DNA of 64,000 nucleotides from Dehalococcoidia bacterium (GCA_009692725.1 SHYP01000002.1:42843-106842), one strand, 5' to 3'. Numbered from the stretch's first letter, positions 35,563 through 44,777 are shown. The notes: generated from the sequence alone by a model not told the origin. A program made the numbers and translations.

Positions 35563-38061
35563 TCACCCCCGCAGCACCGCCCCAAACTCCCGCGCGAGGC
35601 GCGCGACCAGCCGCGCCTGCTCGCGATTCGCCTCCTCGGTCGTCAGCGTGCGATCGGCGGCGCGATAGCGGATCGCCACCGCGACCGACTTCTTGCCTGC
35701 TCCAAGCTGCTCGCCACGATACACGTCGAACACACGCGCCGCCTCGACGAGCCGCGAGGCGCGGATCGCCGCCAGCAGTGCGCCCGCCGCCACCTGCTCA
35801 TCGACCACCACCGCGAGGTCTTGCTCGACCGCCGGGAAGCGCGGCGGGCTCACCGCGCGGCGCAGCGGCGGCAGCTGCGCCAGCAGCGTGGCGACATCGA
35901 GCTCGAACAGCTGCACCGGCTGCGCGATGTCGAACGCCGCGAGCGTGTGCGGGTGTACCTCGCCAAGCACGCCGACCGTCGCACCGCCGAGGCTGATGCG
36001 CGCGACGCGGCCCGGCAGCAACCCGAACGCCGCCGCGTCGTCCGCGGCGAGCGCGGCGAACTCGAACGCCACGCCGATGGCCTCCGCAGCCGCCTCGAGC
36101 ACGCCCTTCGCGTCGAAGAAGTCGAGCGCGCGATCGGGGCCGCTCCAGCGATCCGGCGCCGCGCCGCTGAGCGCGCCGCATACCAGCTCGCGCTCGTCCG
36201 GCAGCGCCCCGCCCGCATCCTCGCCGCCCGCGCCACGGCGAGGCAGGTACACGCGCGCCGCCTCGAACAGCGCGATCTCGCTCGCGCCCGCCCGCACGTT
36301 CCGCGCGACCGCCTCGAGCAACGAGTGGCGCAGCGTCGTGCGCAGCAGCTCGTGCTCTGACGACAGCGCGTGCTGCAACCGCAGCGGCGGCGCATCGTCC
36401 AGCGTCGCGGCGGGCACCACGTGCCGCAGCACCGCGTCCGTCGTCAGCGAGTACGTGATCACCTCGCGCAGGCCCGCGGCCGCGAGCGCGTCGCGCAGCT
36501 GCTCGCGCAGCTCGCGCAGCGGGGCGCGCTCGTGCGGAGGCACCGCGCCGCGCAGTGTCGTCGCCGGCAGCCGGTCGTAGCCCGCCAGCCGCAGCACTTC
36601 CTCCGCCACGTCGTCCGCGATCGCGATATCGGTGCGCCACCACGGCGGACGCACGACGAACGCCGCGCCCGCCCGCGCGTCGACCGCACTCCGGACCTCA
36701 CTGCGAACCTCACTGCGAACCGCGAAACCGAGCGCGCGCAGGTCGCGCTCGACCTCCGCGTCGGGCACCGCGAAGCCGAGCAGCGTGTCAAGCCGAGCGC
36801 GCGTGAGCGTGACCTCGGGCGTCGGCTGTGGCGCCGGGTACACGTCGACGACACCCGCGCGCGCCGTGCCGCCGCACACCTCGACGAGCAGCTGCACGGC
36901 GCGCCGCGCCGCGTGCAGCGCAAGCTCCGGCGCGAGCCCCCGCTCGAACCGCGCCGACGCCTCGCTGCGCAGGTGCAGCCGCTGCGAGGTGCGGCGGATA
37001 CTCGCCGGCTCGAAGCGCGCGGACTCCAACAGCACGGTCGTCGTGCGTTCGGTCACCTCGGTGGCCGCGCCGCCCATCACCCCCGCGAGCGCGATCGGCC
37101 CCGAAGCGTCGGCGATCAGCAGCGTGTCCGCCGTCAGCTCGCGGTCCACGCCGTCGAGCGTGCGCAACCGCTCGCCGCCGTGCGCCGCGCGCACGACGAC
37201 GTCGCCGCGCACCGTCTCGAAGTCGAATGCGTGCAGCGGTTGGCCCAGCTCCATCAGCACGTAGTTCGTCACGTCGACGACGTTCGTGACCGGGCGCACC
37301 CCCGCCGCGCGCAGCCGCGCCGCCAGCCACTCCGGCGACGGCCCCACGTGCACGCCCTCGACGACGGCCGCGACGTAGCGCTGGCACAGCGCGGGCGCCT
37401 CGATGCGCACGCGCACCGCGTCGGCAACGGGCGCGCCCGGCTCGGCGTCGCGCGACGGCGGCGCGTGCGCCGCCACTCCGAGGAGCGCGGCGCCGAGCAG
37501 CGCGGCGAGCTCGCGCGCGATGCCGACCATGCTCATCGTGTCGGCGCGGTTCGGCCAGGTGTGCACGTCGAGGATCACGTCGCCGAGCACGTCGGCAAGC
37601 GGCGCGCCCACCGGCGCATCCGCGGGCAGCACCACAATGCCCTCGTGCGCCTCGGACAGCCCGAGCTCGCGCTCCGACAGCACCATGCCTGCCGACTCCA
37701 CGCCGCGGATCTTCGAGCGCTTGAGCACGGTCGCTGCGCCCGAGTGCCCGTCGAACAGCCGCGCGCCCTCCCGCGCGAAGGCGATGCGTTGCCCGGTCGC
37801 GACGTTCGGCGCGCCGCACACCACCTGCTGCGGCGCGTCCCCGCCGTAGTCGACCGTCACGAGCCGCAGCCGGTCCGCCTGCGGGTGCGCCTCGACAGCC
37901 AGCACGTGGCCGACGGTGACGAGCGCGCGGTCCCAGTCGCCGACGCGGCGAATGCCCTCGACCTCCGCCGAGGCCATCGTCAGTCGAGCGGCGAGCGCCT
38001 CGACATCGAGGTCCGCGGGCAGGTCGACGTACTCGCGCAGCCAGTTGAGCGATACAAGCAT
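35563..38061 (-). CDS. pheT: Phenylalanyl-tRNA synthetase beta subunit
   Basis: Large subunit of the (alpha-beta)2 PheRS that recognises tRNA-Phe and edits mischarged tyrosine. The 832-residue protein begins MLVSLNWLREYVDLP and has the N-terminal tRNA-binding domain (VGHVLAVEAHPQADRLRL), the B1-B5 region with TNVVDVTNYVLMELGQPLHAFDF, and the C-terminal ferredoxin-like anticodon-binding domain (PRFPAVEQDLAVVVDE). It lies downstream of pheS but is separated from it by a cupin gene. A TAGATT lies 9 nt before the start, less regular than the leaderless-type cases. Confidence 0.96.
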   Translation of the reverse strand: MLVSLNWLREYVDLPADLDVEALAARLTMASAEVEGIRRVGDWDRALVTVGHVLAVEAHPQADRLRLVTVDYGGDAPQQVVCGAPNVATGQRIAFAREGARLFDGHSGAATVLKRSKIRGVESAGMVLSERELGLSEAHEGIVVLPADAPVGAPLADVLGDVILDVHTWPNRADTMSMVGIARELAALLGAALLGVAAHAPPSRDAEPGAPVADAVRVRIEAPALCQRYVAAVVEGVHVGPSPEWLAARLRAAGVRPVTNVVDVTNYVLMELGQPLHAFDFETVRGDVVVRAAHGGERLRTLDGVDRELTADTLLIADASGPIALAGVMGGAATEVTERTTTVLLESARFEPASIRRTSQRLHLRSEASARFERGLAPELALHAARRAVQLLVEVCGGTARAGVVDVYPAPQPTPEVTLTRARLDTLLGFAVPDAEVERDLRALGFAVRSEVRSEVRSAVDARAGAAFVVRPPWWRTDIAIADDVAEEVLRLAGYDRLPATTLRGAVPPHERAPLRELREQLRDALAAAGLREVITYSLTTDAVLRHVVPAATLDDAPPLRLQHALSSEHELLRTTLRHSLLEAVARNVRAGASEIALFEAARVYLPRRGAGGEDAGGALPDERELVCGALSGAAPDRWSGPDRALDFFDAKGVLEAAAEAIGVAFEFAALAADDAAAFGLLPGRVARISLGGATVGVLGEVHPHTLAAFDIAQPVQLFELDVATLLAQLPPLRRAVSPPRFPAVEQDLAVVVDEQVAAGALLAAIRASRLVEAARVFDVYRGEQLGAGKKSVAVAIRYRAADRTLTTEEANREQARLVARLAREFGAVLRG

Positions 38062-38105
38062 GGTCCGCTCAATCTAGCGCGTCACGACGCTGCGGGCAGC
38101 GGGCG

Positions 38106-38492
38106 CTATGCGTCGCTCGCGGGGCCCGCGACGTTCACCGTCGTCGGGCCCGTGCCGGCGCGCACGACGACGAGCAGGCTGGGCTCGCCGCCGGGGTTGC
38201 CCTCGCGGTGCACGGCGCCGGGCGCGACGTAGAGGAAGTCGCCCGGGCCCGCCTCGACCACCGACACGCCGCCGGGCCCCGACTCCATGCGCAGGCGGCC
38301 CGACGTGATGTAGATCGAGGTCTCGTGCTCGCCGTGGTGGTGCCAGCCGGACGTCATCCCCGGCTCGGTGTGCGCGACCCCGGCCCACAGCCCCGCGCTC
38401 GCGATCGCCTGTTCGCGCACCATGCCGGGCGTCGGCTCGCCCTCGACGCGGTCGCTCGGCGGGACGTACTTGACCGGATCAGCGGCAGCCAC
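38106..38492 (-). CDS. Cupin-domain protein inserted between pheS and pheT
   Basis: The 128-residue beta-barrel protein has the two cupin motifs. Motif 1 is SGWHHHGEHETSIYITSG (His, His, Glu metal ligands) and motif 2 is PGDFLYVAPGAVHREGN (the second His). It starts at a GTG with a GGGAGG Shine-Dalgarno, unlike many neighbours that seem leaderless. Substrate or ligand is unknown. In most bacteria pheT directly follows pheS, so this gene interrupts a conserved operon. It is on the same strand and probably cotranscribed. Confidence 0.9.
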   Translation of the reverse strand: MAAADPVKYVPPSDRVEGEPTPGMVREQAIASAGLWAGVAHTEPGMTSGWHHHGEHETSIYITSGRLRMESGPGGVSVVEAGPGDFLYVAPGAVHREGNPGGEPSLLVVVRAGTGPTTVNVAGPASDA

Positions 38493-38528
38493 GGCGACCT
38501 CCCTCGGACTGGCTCCTTCGGAGCGCGT

Positions 38529-39662
38529 CTAGAACTGGCGCAGGAAGCGCAGGTCGTTCGCGTAGAAGTTGCGGATGTCGTCGATGCTGTGGCGCAGCAT
38601 CGCGATACGCTCGACGCCCATGCCAGCCGCGAACCCCGTCACGCGCTCGGGGTCGTAGCCCGCCGCCGCGAGGATCTCCGGGTGCACCATGCCCGCGCCC
38701 ATCACCTCGAGCCAGCCCGAGCCGCGGCAGACCGCGCACGCGGGGTTGTCGCCCGGGCACGCGAAGCACGAGACAGCGAGCTCCACCCCTGGCTCCACGA
38801 ACGGGAAGTACGAGTTGCGCAGCAGCACCCGCGTCTGCGGCCCGAACAGCTGCCGCGCGAACTCCTGCAACGTGCCTTTGAGGTCCGCCATCGACACGCC
38901 CTCGTCGACGACCAGCAGCTCGACCTGCGTCAGCATCCACTCGTGCGTCGCGTCGGTCGCCTCGTAGCGGTAGCAGCGCCCCGGCACCGCGATGCGGATC
39001 GGCGGCTGGTGCTGCTCCATGTAGCGCACCTGCATCGGTGACGTGTGCGTGCGCAGCAGCAGCGCCTGCGCATCGGCGCGGTCATCGAGCGATGCGGCGC
39101 GGTCCGGAGCCGCTACGCTGCCCTCGGCGCGGTCCGGAGCCGCGCCGTTGAGTAGCTGAGGACTCAGCCAGAACGTGTCCCACATGTCGCGCGCGGGATG
39201 GTCGGCGGGGATGCGCAGGCGTTCGAAGTTGTACTCGTCCAGCTCCACCTCGGGCCCCTCGATGGTGTCGAAGCCCATGCGCGTAAACGCGTCGAGGATC
39301 GCGCGCAGCGTCTGCGTCACCGGGTGCAGTCCGCCGCGCCGCAGGGGCCGCCCCGGCAGCGTCACGTCGAGCGCGCCCGCTGCCACCTGCGCCGCGAGCG
39401 CCCGCGCCCCCAGCTCCTCGCGCCGCGCCGCCAGCGCCGCCTCGAGCTCGTCGCGCAGCCGGTTCGCCGCCGCGCCGACCGCGCGCCGCGCCTCCGGCTC
39501 CAGCCCCGCGAGCGAGCGCAGCACCCCCGTCAGCGACCCGCCCCGCCCGAGCACGTCGACCCGCCACGCCTCGAGCGCCCCCTCGTCGGCGGCCGCCGCG
39601 AGCCCCGCCCGCGCCTCGAGTTCGAGCGTGGCGATGGAGTCGGTGGTGGGGGTGGTGGTCAT
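38529..39662 (-). CDS. pheS: Phenylalanyl-tRNA synthetase alpha subunit with an in-frame repeat insert
   Basis: Catalytic subunit of PheRS. The 377-residue protein starts [20 protein letters not shown] with the usual coiled-coil arm. Class II motifs include [48 protein letters not shown] and the C-terminal [12 protein letters not shown]. Between TFWLS and LLRTHTS there is an extra stretch of about 25 residues containing AAPDRA twice; the DNA there repeats a 30-bp unit with the core GCGGTCCGGAGCCGC. The ATG is preceded by TACACT at 7 nt. Confidence 0.95.
   Translation of the reverse strand: MTTTPTTDSIATLELEARAGLAAAADEGALEAWRVDVLGRGGSLTGVLRSLAGLEPEARRAVGAAANRLRDELEAALAARREELGARALAAQVAAGALDVTLPGRPLRRGGLHPVTQTLRAILDAFTRMGFDTIEGPEVELDEYNFERLRIPADHPARDMWDTFWLSPQLLNGAAPDRAEGSVAAPDRAASLDDRADAQALLLRTHTSPMQVRYMEQHQPPIRIAVPGRCYRYEATDATHEWMLTQVELLVVDEGVSMADLKGTLQEFARQLFGPQTRVLLRNSYFPFVEPGVELAVSCFACPGDNPACAVCRGSGWLEVMGAGMVHPEILAAAGYDPERVTGFAAGMGVERIAMLRHSIDDIRNFYANDLRFLRQF
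39096..39143. repeat. Tandem palindromic repeat inside pheS
   Basis: GGCGCGGTCCGGAGCCGC occurs at 39096-39113 and again at 39126-39143 with a 30-bp period. Related copies lie at 43606-43623 and 43641-43661 between the dioxygenase and PP2C pseudogenes. The sequence is nearly palindromic around TCCGGA. It adds residues to a normally invariant part of PheS without breaking the frame. Confidence 0.65.
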
Positions 39663-39675
39663 GGGGATGAGTGTA
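39660..39675 (-). promoter_or_regulatory. -10-like hexamer of a probable leaderless pheS transcript
   Basis: On the minus strand TACACT is separated by 7 nt from the pheS ATG, with no Shine-Dalgarno between. Confidence 0.45.
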
Positions 39676-39713
39676 AAGGGCTGCTGGGGCAGCGCGCGAG
39701 ACAGGTAACTAGC

Positions 39714-40469
39714 CTAGAAAGGCAGGTCATCCGAATCGCCCCGAGCTTGCGCGCGAGAAGCCTCCAACTGCCCCGAGACGATCCAGAGCAGGTTGAGGGA
39801 TGCTAGTGCGAGTTCAGCGCACAATGCCGCGTCCGTGATGGTGGCACTGCGGTCGTGCTGTACGGCGACCGCCACATCCACCACGGAACGGAGGGACCGA
39901 CGAAGTGCTTCGTTGCCACCACCGCCTAACACGGTCCCGATGAAGGCGTCGATCATCCGCTTTGCATCTGTATCACTTGGCCAGATTCCATCGGCGCCAG
40001 CGCCATGCTCTTCGCGCCGGTACACGGCCTGCGCCAGCGAGATCATCAGCTCTCGCGCGAGTAATCCTACCGCCTGAAAGTCCTCTTCGTTCCGCACGCC
40101 ATTCAGCCTTGAGCGAAGCGCTGTCGCTTGCCGGTCAACGAGCGGCCAACCAGTCGGCTGTTCGGCGGCTTGGTGCCTGCGTCTTCCCGGTTGCTCACGC
40201 AGCAGTTCCCGAATCGGTTCGTACATATCGAAAACGTATTGCCGCCGCTGATACCATTTCGGGAACCTTGCCCAATACCCGTACCATGCCCACAAGTCGG
40301 CATGCGGGTTTGGATCTTCGACTCCTCGATCGCGAAGTTCGCTCCGAATTAGGTCTCGCCTCGCACGGTATTCGTCGTTTACCGAGGCGATGGCGGGGCC
40401 GCCCGTAGCCACTGCGGTCATCATCGACGCGTGCGCTTCGACTTCATCGAGCAATTGCTCGTCGTCCAT
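39714..40469 (-). CDS. Helical protein of unknown function on a lower-GC islet
   Basis: The 251-residue soluble protein is predicted mostly helical. The N-terminal part contains LLDEVEAHASMMTAVATGGP and a Trp/Tyr-rich segment (HADLWAWYGYWARFPKWYQR). The C-terminal part contains LARELMISLAQAVYRREEH, then DAKRMIDAFIGTVLGGGGN and RSVVDVAVAVQHDRSATITD, a layout I associate with unnamed accessory C-terminal domains but cannot assign. GC is lower than in pheS. TATGCT lies 6 nt before the ATG, the window's leaderless pattern. A defence or accessory role is possible only by analogy with its composition. Confidence 0.65.
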   Translation of the reverse strand: MDDEQLLDEVEAHASMMTAVATGGPAIASVNDEYRARRDLIRSELRDRGVEDPNPHADLWAWYGYWARFPKWYQRRQYVFDMYEPIRELLREQPGRRRHQAAEQPTGWPLVDRQATALRSRLNGVRNEEDFQAVGLLARELMISLAQAVYRREEHGAGADGIWPSDTDAKRMIDAFIGTVLGGGGNEALRRSLRSVVDVAVAVQHDRSATITDAALCAELALASLNLLWIVSGQLEASRAQARGDSDDLPF

Positions 40470-40650
40470 GTGCGGAGCATAGCAGCCAGTCGACGACGCG
40501 GATTAGCGGATTCCCCGGGACTTATCCACCAACCGGACGAGTTACAGGTGCGAATCAGCCCACGACTGTTGATTGCATGTTCGTTACGGAAGCAGGAGCG
40601 CATTCCCGTTCGCAAGGCTAGAATGCCCCCGGCGCTGACAGGAGCCCCCA

Positions 40651-40902
40651 ATGCCAATCCGCGGATACGTGCTCGTCGAGACCGAGGTGGGGCGGACGCA
40701 GGCCGTCGGGCGCGCGATGCGGGAGCTGCGGCCCTCGCAGGCGCGCATGCTCGCCGTCGACACCGTCACCGGGCCGTTCGACGTGATCGTGCAGCTCGAG
40801 GCCGACGACCTCGACCTGCTCGGCAAGTGCATCACCGAAGACATCCAGCGCGTGCCCGGCGTCCAGCGCACCACCACCTGCCTGTCGGTGCAACTCGGCT
40901 AG
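40651..40902 (+). CDS. Lrp/AsnC ligand-binding (RAM) domain protein
   Basis: The 83-residue protein is a stand-alone RAM/ACT-like domain: GYVLVETEVGRTQAVGRAM, then TVTGPFDVIVQLEADDLDLLGK and TTTCLSVQL, as in Lrp/AsnC C-terminal domains, but with no DNA-binding helix-turn-helix. Such proteins bind amino acids and can modulate partner regulators. The ATG has GGAG upstream and a TAGAAT -10-like hexamer about 33 nt before it, so this transcript has a leader. Confidence 0.88.
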   Translation: MPIRGYVLVETEVGRTQAVGRAMRELRPSQARMLAVDTVTGPFDVIVQLEADDLDLLGKCITEDIQRVPGVQRTTTCLSVQLG

Positions 40903-40943
40903 CGAACGCCGCCAGCACCGCCCGCGCTGGTACGATCGGCCGC

Positions 40944-42311
40944 ATGACTGCCACCCAGCCGCGTTCCATCCTCCCGGCCGACATGATCTCCGTCGAAGAG
41001 GCGCGCACGCGCATCCTCGCCGCCTTCGCTCCCCTGCCCGCCGTGGAGCTGCCGCTGCTTGAGGCCGCCGGGCTCGTGCTGGCGGAGGACGTGCGCGCGG
41101 GCTTCGACGTGCCGCCCGCGGACAACACCTCGATGGACGGCTACGCCGTGCGCGCCGCCGACACCGCCGGCGCGACGCCCGACGGCCCGCGCACGCTGCG
41201 CGTGATCGGCTACCTCGCGGCGGGCTCGGCGTTCGCCGGCGAGCTCGGCGCGGGCGAGGCGCTGCGCATCATGACCGGTGCGCCGATGCCGCGCGGCGCC
41301 GACGCCGTCGTGCCGTTCGAGGAGACCGACGAGCAGGAGCGCGGCCGCTGGACCACGATCCTTCCGGGCACACCAGAGGGGCCGCACCGCACCGTGCGCG
41401 TCGACGTAGCCGCGGCCCCCGCCGCCAACATCCGCCGCGCCGGCGAGGACGTGCGCGCGGGCGAGCTCGTGCTGACGGCCGGCACGCTGCTCGCAGCCGC
41501 GCACATCGGCGTGCTCGCCTCGCTCGGCCTCGACCACGCGCGCGTGCACCGGCGCCCGCGCGTCGCCATCATCTCAACGGGCGACGAGCTGCTGCGCCCC
41601 GGCGAGCCGCTGCAGCCCGGCAAGATCTACGACGCCAACGCCTTCAGCCTCGCCGCCGCCGTGCGCGAGTGCGGCGGCGAACCGCGCATCCTCGACGTCG
41701 CACGCGACACCATCGAGGCGCTCACCACGCGCATCCACGAGGCGCTGCGCGAATCCGACGTGCTGGTCACCTCCGCCGGCGTGTCCCGCGGCGACTTCGA
41801 CGTGGTGAAGGACGTGCTCGCGCGCGAGGGCCAGGTCGGCTTCTGGACCGTGCGCATGAAGCCCGGCAAGCCGCTCGCCTTCGGCACGTTCCGCTCGCCC
41901 GACGGCCGCACGGTCCCCCACCTCGGCCTGCCCGGCAACCCGGTGTCGGCGCTGATGACCTTCGAACTGTTCGGCCGGCCCGCGCTGTTCACGCTGCTCG
42001 GGCGCAGCGACTGGCAGCGGCCGGTGGCCCGCGCTGTGGCTGCCGAGCGGATCGTCAACACCGACGGCCGCCGCTTCTTCGCGCGCGCGTTCGTGAGCTT
42101 CGACCCGGCCACTCGACGTTATGTCGCACGCCTGACCGGCCCCCAGGGTTCCGGCGTGCTCACCTCGATGGCGCTCGCCAACGCCTACGCCATCTGCCCC
42201 GAGGACGTCCCCGCGATCGAGCCCGGCGAAGAGTGCGACGTGTGGCTGTTCGATGCGCGCCTCGCCGCCGCCGCCGCGACGGCCCGCGATGATGCCGCCC
42301 GCGATGATTGA
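40944..42311 (+). CDS. moeA: Molybdopterin molybdenumtransferase MoeA
   Basis: MoeA inserts molybdate into adenylylated molybdopterin to form the molybdenum cofactor. The 455-residue protein has DNTSMDGYAVRAAD, MTGAPMPRGADAVVPFE, ISTGDELLRPGEPLQPGKIYDAN, VTSAGVSRGDFDVVKDVL and LPGNPVSALMTFELF, the conserved MoeA blocks. The ATG at 40944 follows TACGAT by 7 nt; the frame continues upstream but through non-coding sequence. A mobB-like gene overlaps its stop, which supports molybdenum cofactor synthesis. Confidence 0.96.
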   Translation: MTATQPRSILPADMISVEEARTRILAAFAPLPAVELPLLEAAGLVLAEDVRAGFDVPPADNTSMDGYAVRAADTAGATPDGPRTLRVIGYLAAGSAFAGELGAGEALRIMTGAPMPRGADAVVPFEETDEQERGRWTTILPGTPEGPHRTVRVDVAAAPAANIRRAGEDVRAGELVLTAGTLLAAAHIGVLASLGLDHARVHRRPRVAIISTGDELLRPGEPLQPGKIYDANAFSLAAAVRECGGEPRILDVARDTIEALTTRIHEALRESDVLVTSAGVSRGDFDVVKDVLAREGQVGFWTVRMKPGKPLAFGTFRSPDGRTVPHLGLPGNPVSALMTFELFGRPALFTLLGRSDWQRPVARAVAAERIVNTDGRRFFARAFVSFDPATRRYVARLTGPQGSGVLTSMALANAYAICPEDVPAIEPGEECDVWLFDARLAAAAATARDDAARDD

Positions 42312-42864
42312 ACCCCCGGCGCCGGCCGGGCTCCCCGTGCTGCGCATCGTCGGTCCGGCCGCGTCCGGCAAGACGCTGCTAATCACCACGCTCATCGAGG
42401 CGCTGCGCCGGCGCGGGCATCGCGTGGCGTCGGCGGCACCGCGCCGCGGCAGCGCGGGCGGCGCGACCGTGATCACGCTCGCCAGCGGCGGCCGCGTCAC
42501 CGTGGAGCGCGTGCTGCCGCTCGCGGAGCTGCGCGCGCTCGTCGCGCAGCTCGACCCGCGCGCCGACCTGCTGCTCGCCGAGGGCTGCGCGGAAGCCGGC
42601 GCGCCCGCCGTCGAGATCGCGACGGGCGACGCCCCCGCTCGCGTCCCGCCGGACCCCGAGCTGCTCGCGGTCGTCGCGGCGAACGAGCTGGCCGGCGACT
42701 TCGCGCGCTTCGGCCCCGGCGAGACGCGCGGACTCGCCGAGCTCGTCGAGCAGCGCCTGCTCGGCGGCACACGCCGGCCGCACGCGCCACCATCGAGCGC
42801 GCCGCCCGACGCCGGTACGCAGCCGCGACGCCGCTGGTGGCAACGTCGTGCAGCCAGCACCTAG
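42304..42864 (+). CDS. MobB-like P-loop protein (molybdopterin cofactor synthesis)
   Basis: The 186-residue protein has a P-loop VGPAASGKTLLITTLIEALRRRGHRVA and DLLLAEGCAEAGAPAVEI in the switch-like region, a MobB arrangement in which the usual His of KxxxH is altered. MobB helps attach GMP to molybdopterin. The ATG at 42304 overlaps the moeA stop. The last 30 residues are Pro/Arg-rich. It could also be a general GTPase-like accessory protein. MobA is not in the window. Confidence 0.75.
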   Translation: MIEPPAPAGLPVLRIVGPAASGKTLLITTLIEALRRRGHRVASAAPRRGSAGGATVITLASGGRVTVERVLPLAELRALVAQLDPRADLLLAEGCAEAGAPAVEIATGDAPARVPPDPELLAVVAANELAGDFARFGPGETRGLAELVEQRLLGGTRRPHAPPSSAPPDAGTQPRRRWWQRRAAST

Positions 42865-43567
42865 CGTGCGCACGCGTCCCCCGCTGCTCACGCTCGCGCT
42901 GCCATTGCTGGCGGCGCTGCTGCTCGCCTGCAGCGACGACCCGGCCCCCAGTCCCGCCGGCGGCACGCCCGCGAGCGCAGCCACGACCACGACGCCGCCG
43001 TCCGAAGCACGCGCCACGCCGGCTGCGAGCCCGGCCGCGAGCGCGGCCTCATCGACGCCAGCCGGCGATGCGCTCGCGAGCACGTGCCGGCCCGGCGCGG
43101 CGCTCACCCCCGCGCAGACCGCGGGGCCGTACTACAAAGCCGGCGCACCCGAGCGCACGAGCCTCATCGAGGTGGGCTAGGCCGGCACGCGCCTGCTCGT
43201 GCGGGGCTTCGTGCTGACGAGCGACTGCCAGCCGCTCGCCGGCGCGCACGTGGACGTGTGGCAGACGGACGCCGCCGGGCAGTACGACAACGCGGGCTTC
43301 CGCATGCGCGGCGTCCAACGCACCGCCGCCGACGGCAGCTACCGCATCGAGACCGTCGTCCCCGGCGAGTACCCGAGTCGCACCCCGCACATCCACGTGA
43401 AGGTGCAGGCCACCGGCGGGCCCGAGCTGACGACGCAGCTCTACGTCCCCGGCAACACCCGCAACGCGAGCGACAACATCTTCGACCCCGCGCTCGTGCT
43501 GAGCGGCGTGCAGGTGGGCGCCACCGGCACGCCGGCTCGCTTCGACTTCATCGTGCGCGCGCGCTAG
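42848..43567 (+). pseudogene. Secreted intradiol dioxygenase-like gene, split by an amber codon
   Basis: A lipoprotein-like signal (PLLTLALPLLAALLLACSDD, lipobox LLAC) is followed by a Ser/Ala/Pro linker and a protocatechuate/catechol 1,2-dioxygenase-like beta domain. Iron ligands are visible in AGPYYKAG (Tyr), GQYDNAGF (Tyr), and TPHIHVKV (His, His). In frame 1 a TAG at 43178-43180 separates LIEVG from AGTRLLVRGFVL, after which the frame continues to a natural end. Without readthrough only the signal and linker would be made. The start GTG at 42848 overlaps the mobB-like gene. Exported intradiol dioxygenases of unknown substrate are common in actinobacteria and Chloroflexota. Confidence 0.8.
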
Positions 43568-43605
43568 CGGCCGCGTCACGTAGGCTGGCGTTGCACGCTG
43601 ACGCC

Positions 43606-43661
43606 ACGGTCCGGAGCCGCGGCGTGGTGCGTGGTGCGCGCCGCGGTTCGGAGCCGCGGCG
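43606..43661. repeat. Palindromic repeat related to the pheS insert, two copies
   Basis: ACGGTCCGGAGCCGCGGCG (43605-43623) and GCGGTTCGGAGCCGCGGCG (about 43643-43661) repeat the core of the 30-bp units inside pheS. They lie in the short gap between two broken genes. Confidence 0.55.
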
Positions 43662-43685
43662 CTGAGAGATGGCCTGTGGGGGCGC

Positions 43686-44395
43686 GTGGACGAACTGATC
43701 GCGGGCACGCACGCCGGCGCCGACGAGGCGCGGACCGAGCGCTGGTCGGCCTGCTCCGCCATCGGCGCCTAGCGCGATCGCAACGCCGACGCCTGGGCCG
43801 TGCACGCGAGCGCCGACGGGCTGCTCGGCCTCGCCGTCGCGGACGGCGTCTCCTCGTCCGAAGGCTCGTGGGCCGTCAGCGCCACCGTCGCCCGCGCCGC
43901 CGCGGACTGGGGCGCGAACGCCACTGCGCTCGACCGCGCTGACCCGCGCACGCTCGTCGCACTCGCGAATGTCGCCGCGCGCAGCACGCGCGCCGAGGTC
44001 GGCGGCACAGGCTCGACGACGCTCGCCGCCGCCGCGCTCGACGCTGACGGCTGGGTACTCGCCTCCGTCGGCGACAGTGCGCTCATCTCCGTACCGCTCG
44101 CTGGACCCGCGCGCTCGCTCACGCCGCTGGACCAGCACCCGCGCTCGCGACACGTGCTGCTCGCCTGGATCGATGGCGACGCGCGGCCCACGCCCCACGT
44201 CGTGCGCCTGCCCCGCACGCCCGGATGGCTGTGCCTGCTCACCGACGGCATCACCGCTGCGCTCGACCTCGACGCCATCGCCGAGCACGTGCGCAACGCC
44301 GGCACCGCCGCCGCCGCCACCGCGCTCGTCGAGGCCGCGCGCGCCGCGGCGCGAGCGATGACACCACGGCCGTGGTCGTCGACGCCGAAGGCTGA
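43686..44395 (+). pseudogene. PP2C-family protein phosphatase, broken by an amber codon and a frameshift
   Basis: The frame starts at a GTG (DELIAGTHAGADEARTERW) and runs SACSAIGA, TAG at 43770-43772, then RDRNADAWAVHASADGLLGLAVADGV, the standard PP2C opening (GxxRxxNxD, then ADGM-type metal-site Asp). GTGSTTLAAAALDADGW and LLTDGITAALD follow. Near 44352 the frame must shift to read SDDTTAVVVDAEG, the invariant PP2C C-terminal DDxT block, before TGA. The phosphatase dephosphorylates Ser/Thr, often opposite Hanks-type kinases. Two lesions make this a pseudogene in the assembled sequence. No kinase gene is adjacent. Confidence 0.75.
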
Positions 44396-44492
44396 GCGTC
44401 GACGTTTACCCAGCGTGAGCCCGTTGCCTACGCGCCGATCACGACGCGCCTCCACGCTGGCTACAGAGCGATGCGCGAAGGGAGCAGTGCCA

Positions 44493-44777
44493 ATGGCCGA
44501 CGCGATCCAGGGAGACTCGACACTGGGGACCACGCCGAGTGATCGCCGCGGCCACTGGCGCGGCGCTGGCGCTGTGCTCGGCGCACTCGGACAGGCGCTG
44601 GTGACGTACTCGTTGCCCCGCTGCCCGCGGTGCCGCACCGACGAACCGCCGACCGCCGACGCCGCCACCGCGGCCGAGCTCGGCGCATCGATGTTGCGCC
44701 GGCACTGCGGGCGCTGCGGGCACTGCTGGGCAAGCCGCTGGCCCCAGCCGCTGGACTCATTCACCTGGCCCGCGTAG
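44493..44777 (+). CDS. Small zinc-ribbon protein, unknown
   Basis: The 94-residue protein from the ATG at 44493 has the Shine-Dalgarno AAGGGAG 8 nt upstream, so it is a real start even though the same frame is open from the PP2C pseudogene. It contains YSLPRCPRC and RHCGRCGHCW, a C-x2-C / C-x2-C-x2-C pattern that could hold one zinc. The rest is Ala/Gly/Asp-rich. The function is unknown. Confidence 0.5.
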   Translation: MADAIQGDSTLGTTPSDRRGHWRGAGAVLGALGQALVTYSLPRCPRCRTDEPPTADAATAAELGASMLRRHCGRCGHCWASRWPQPLDSFTWPA

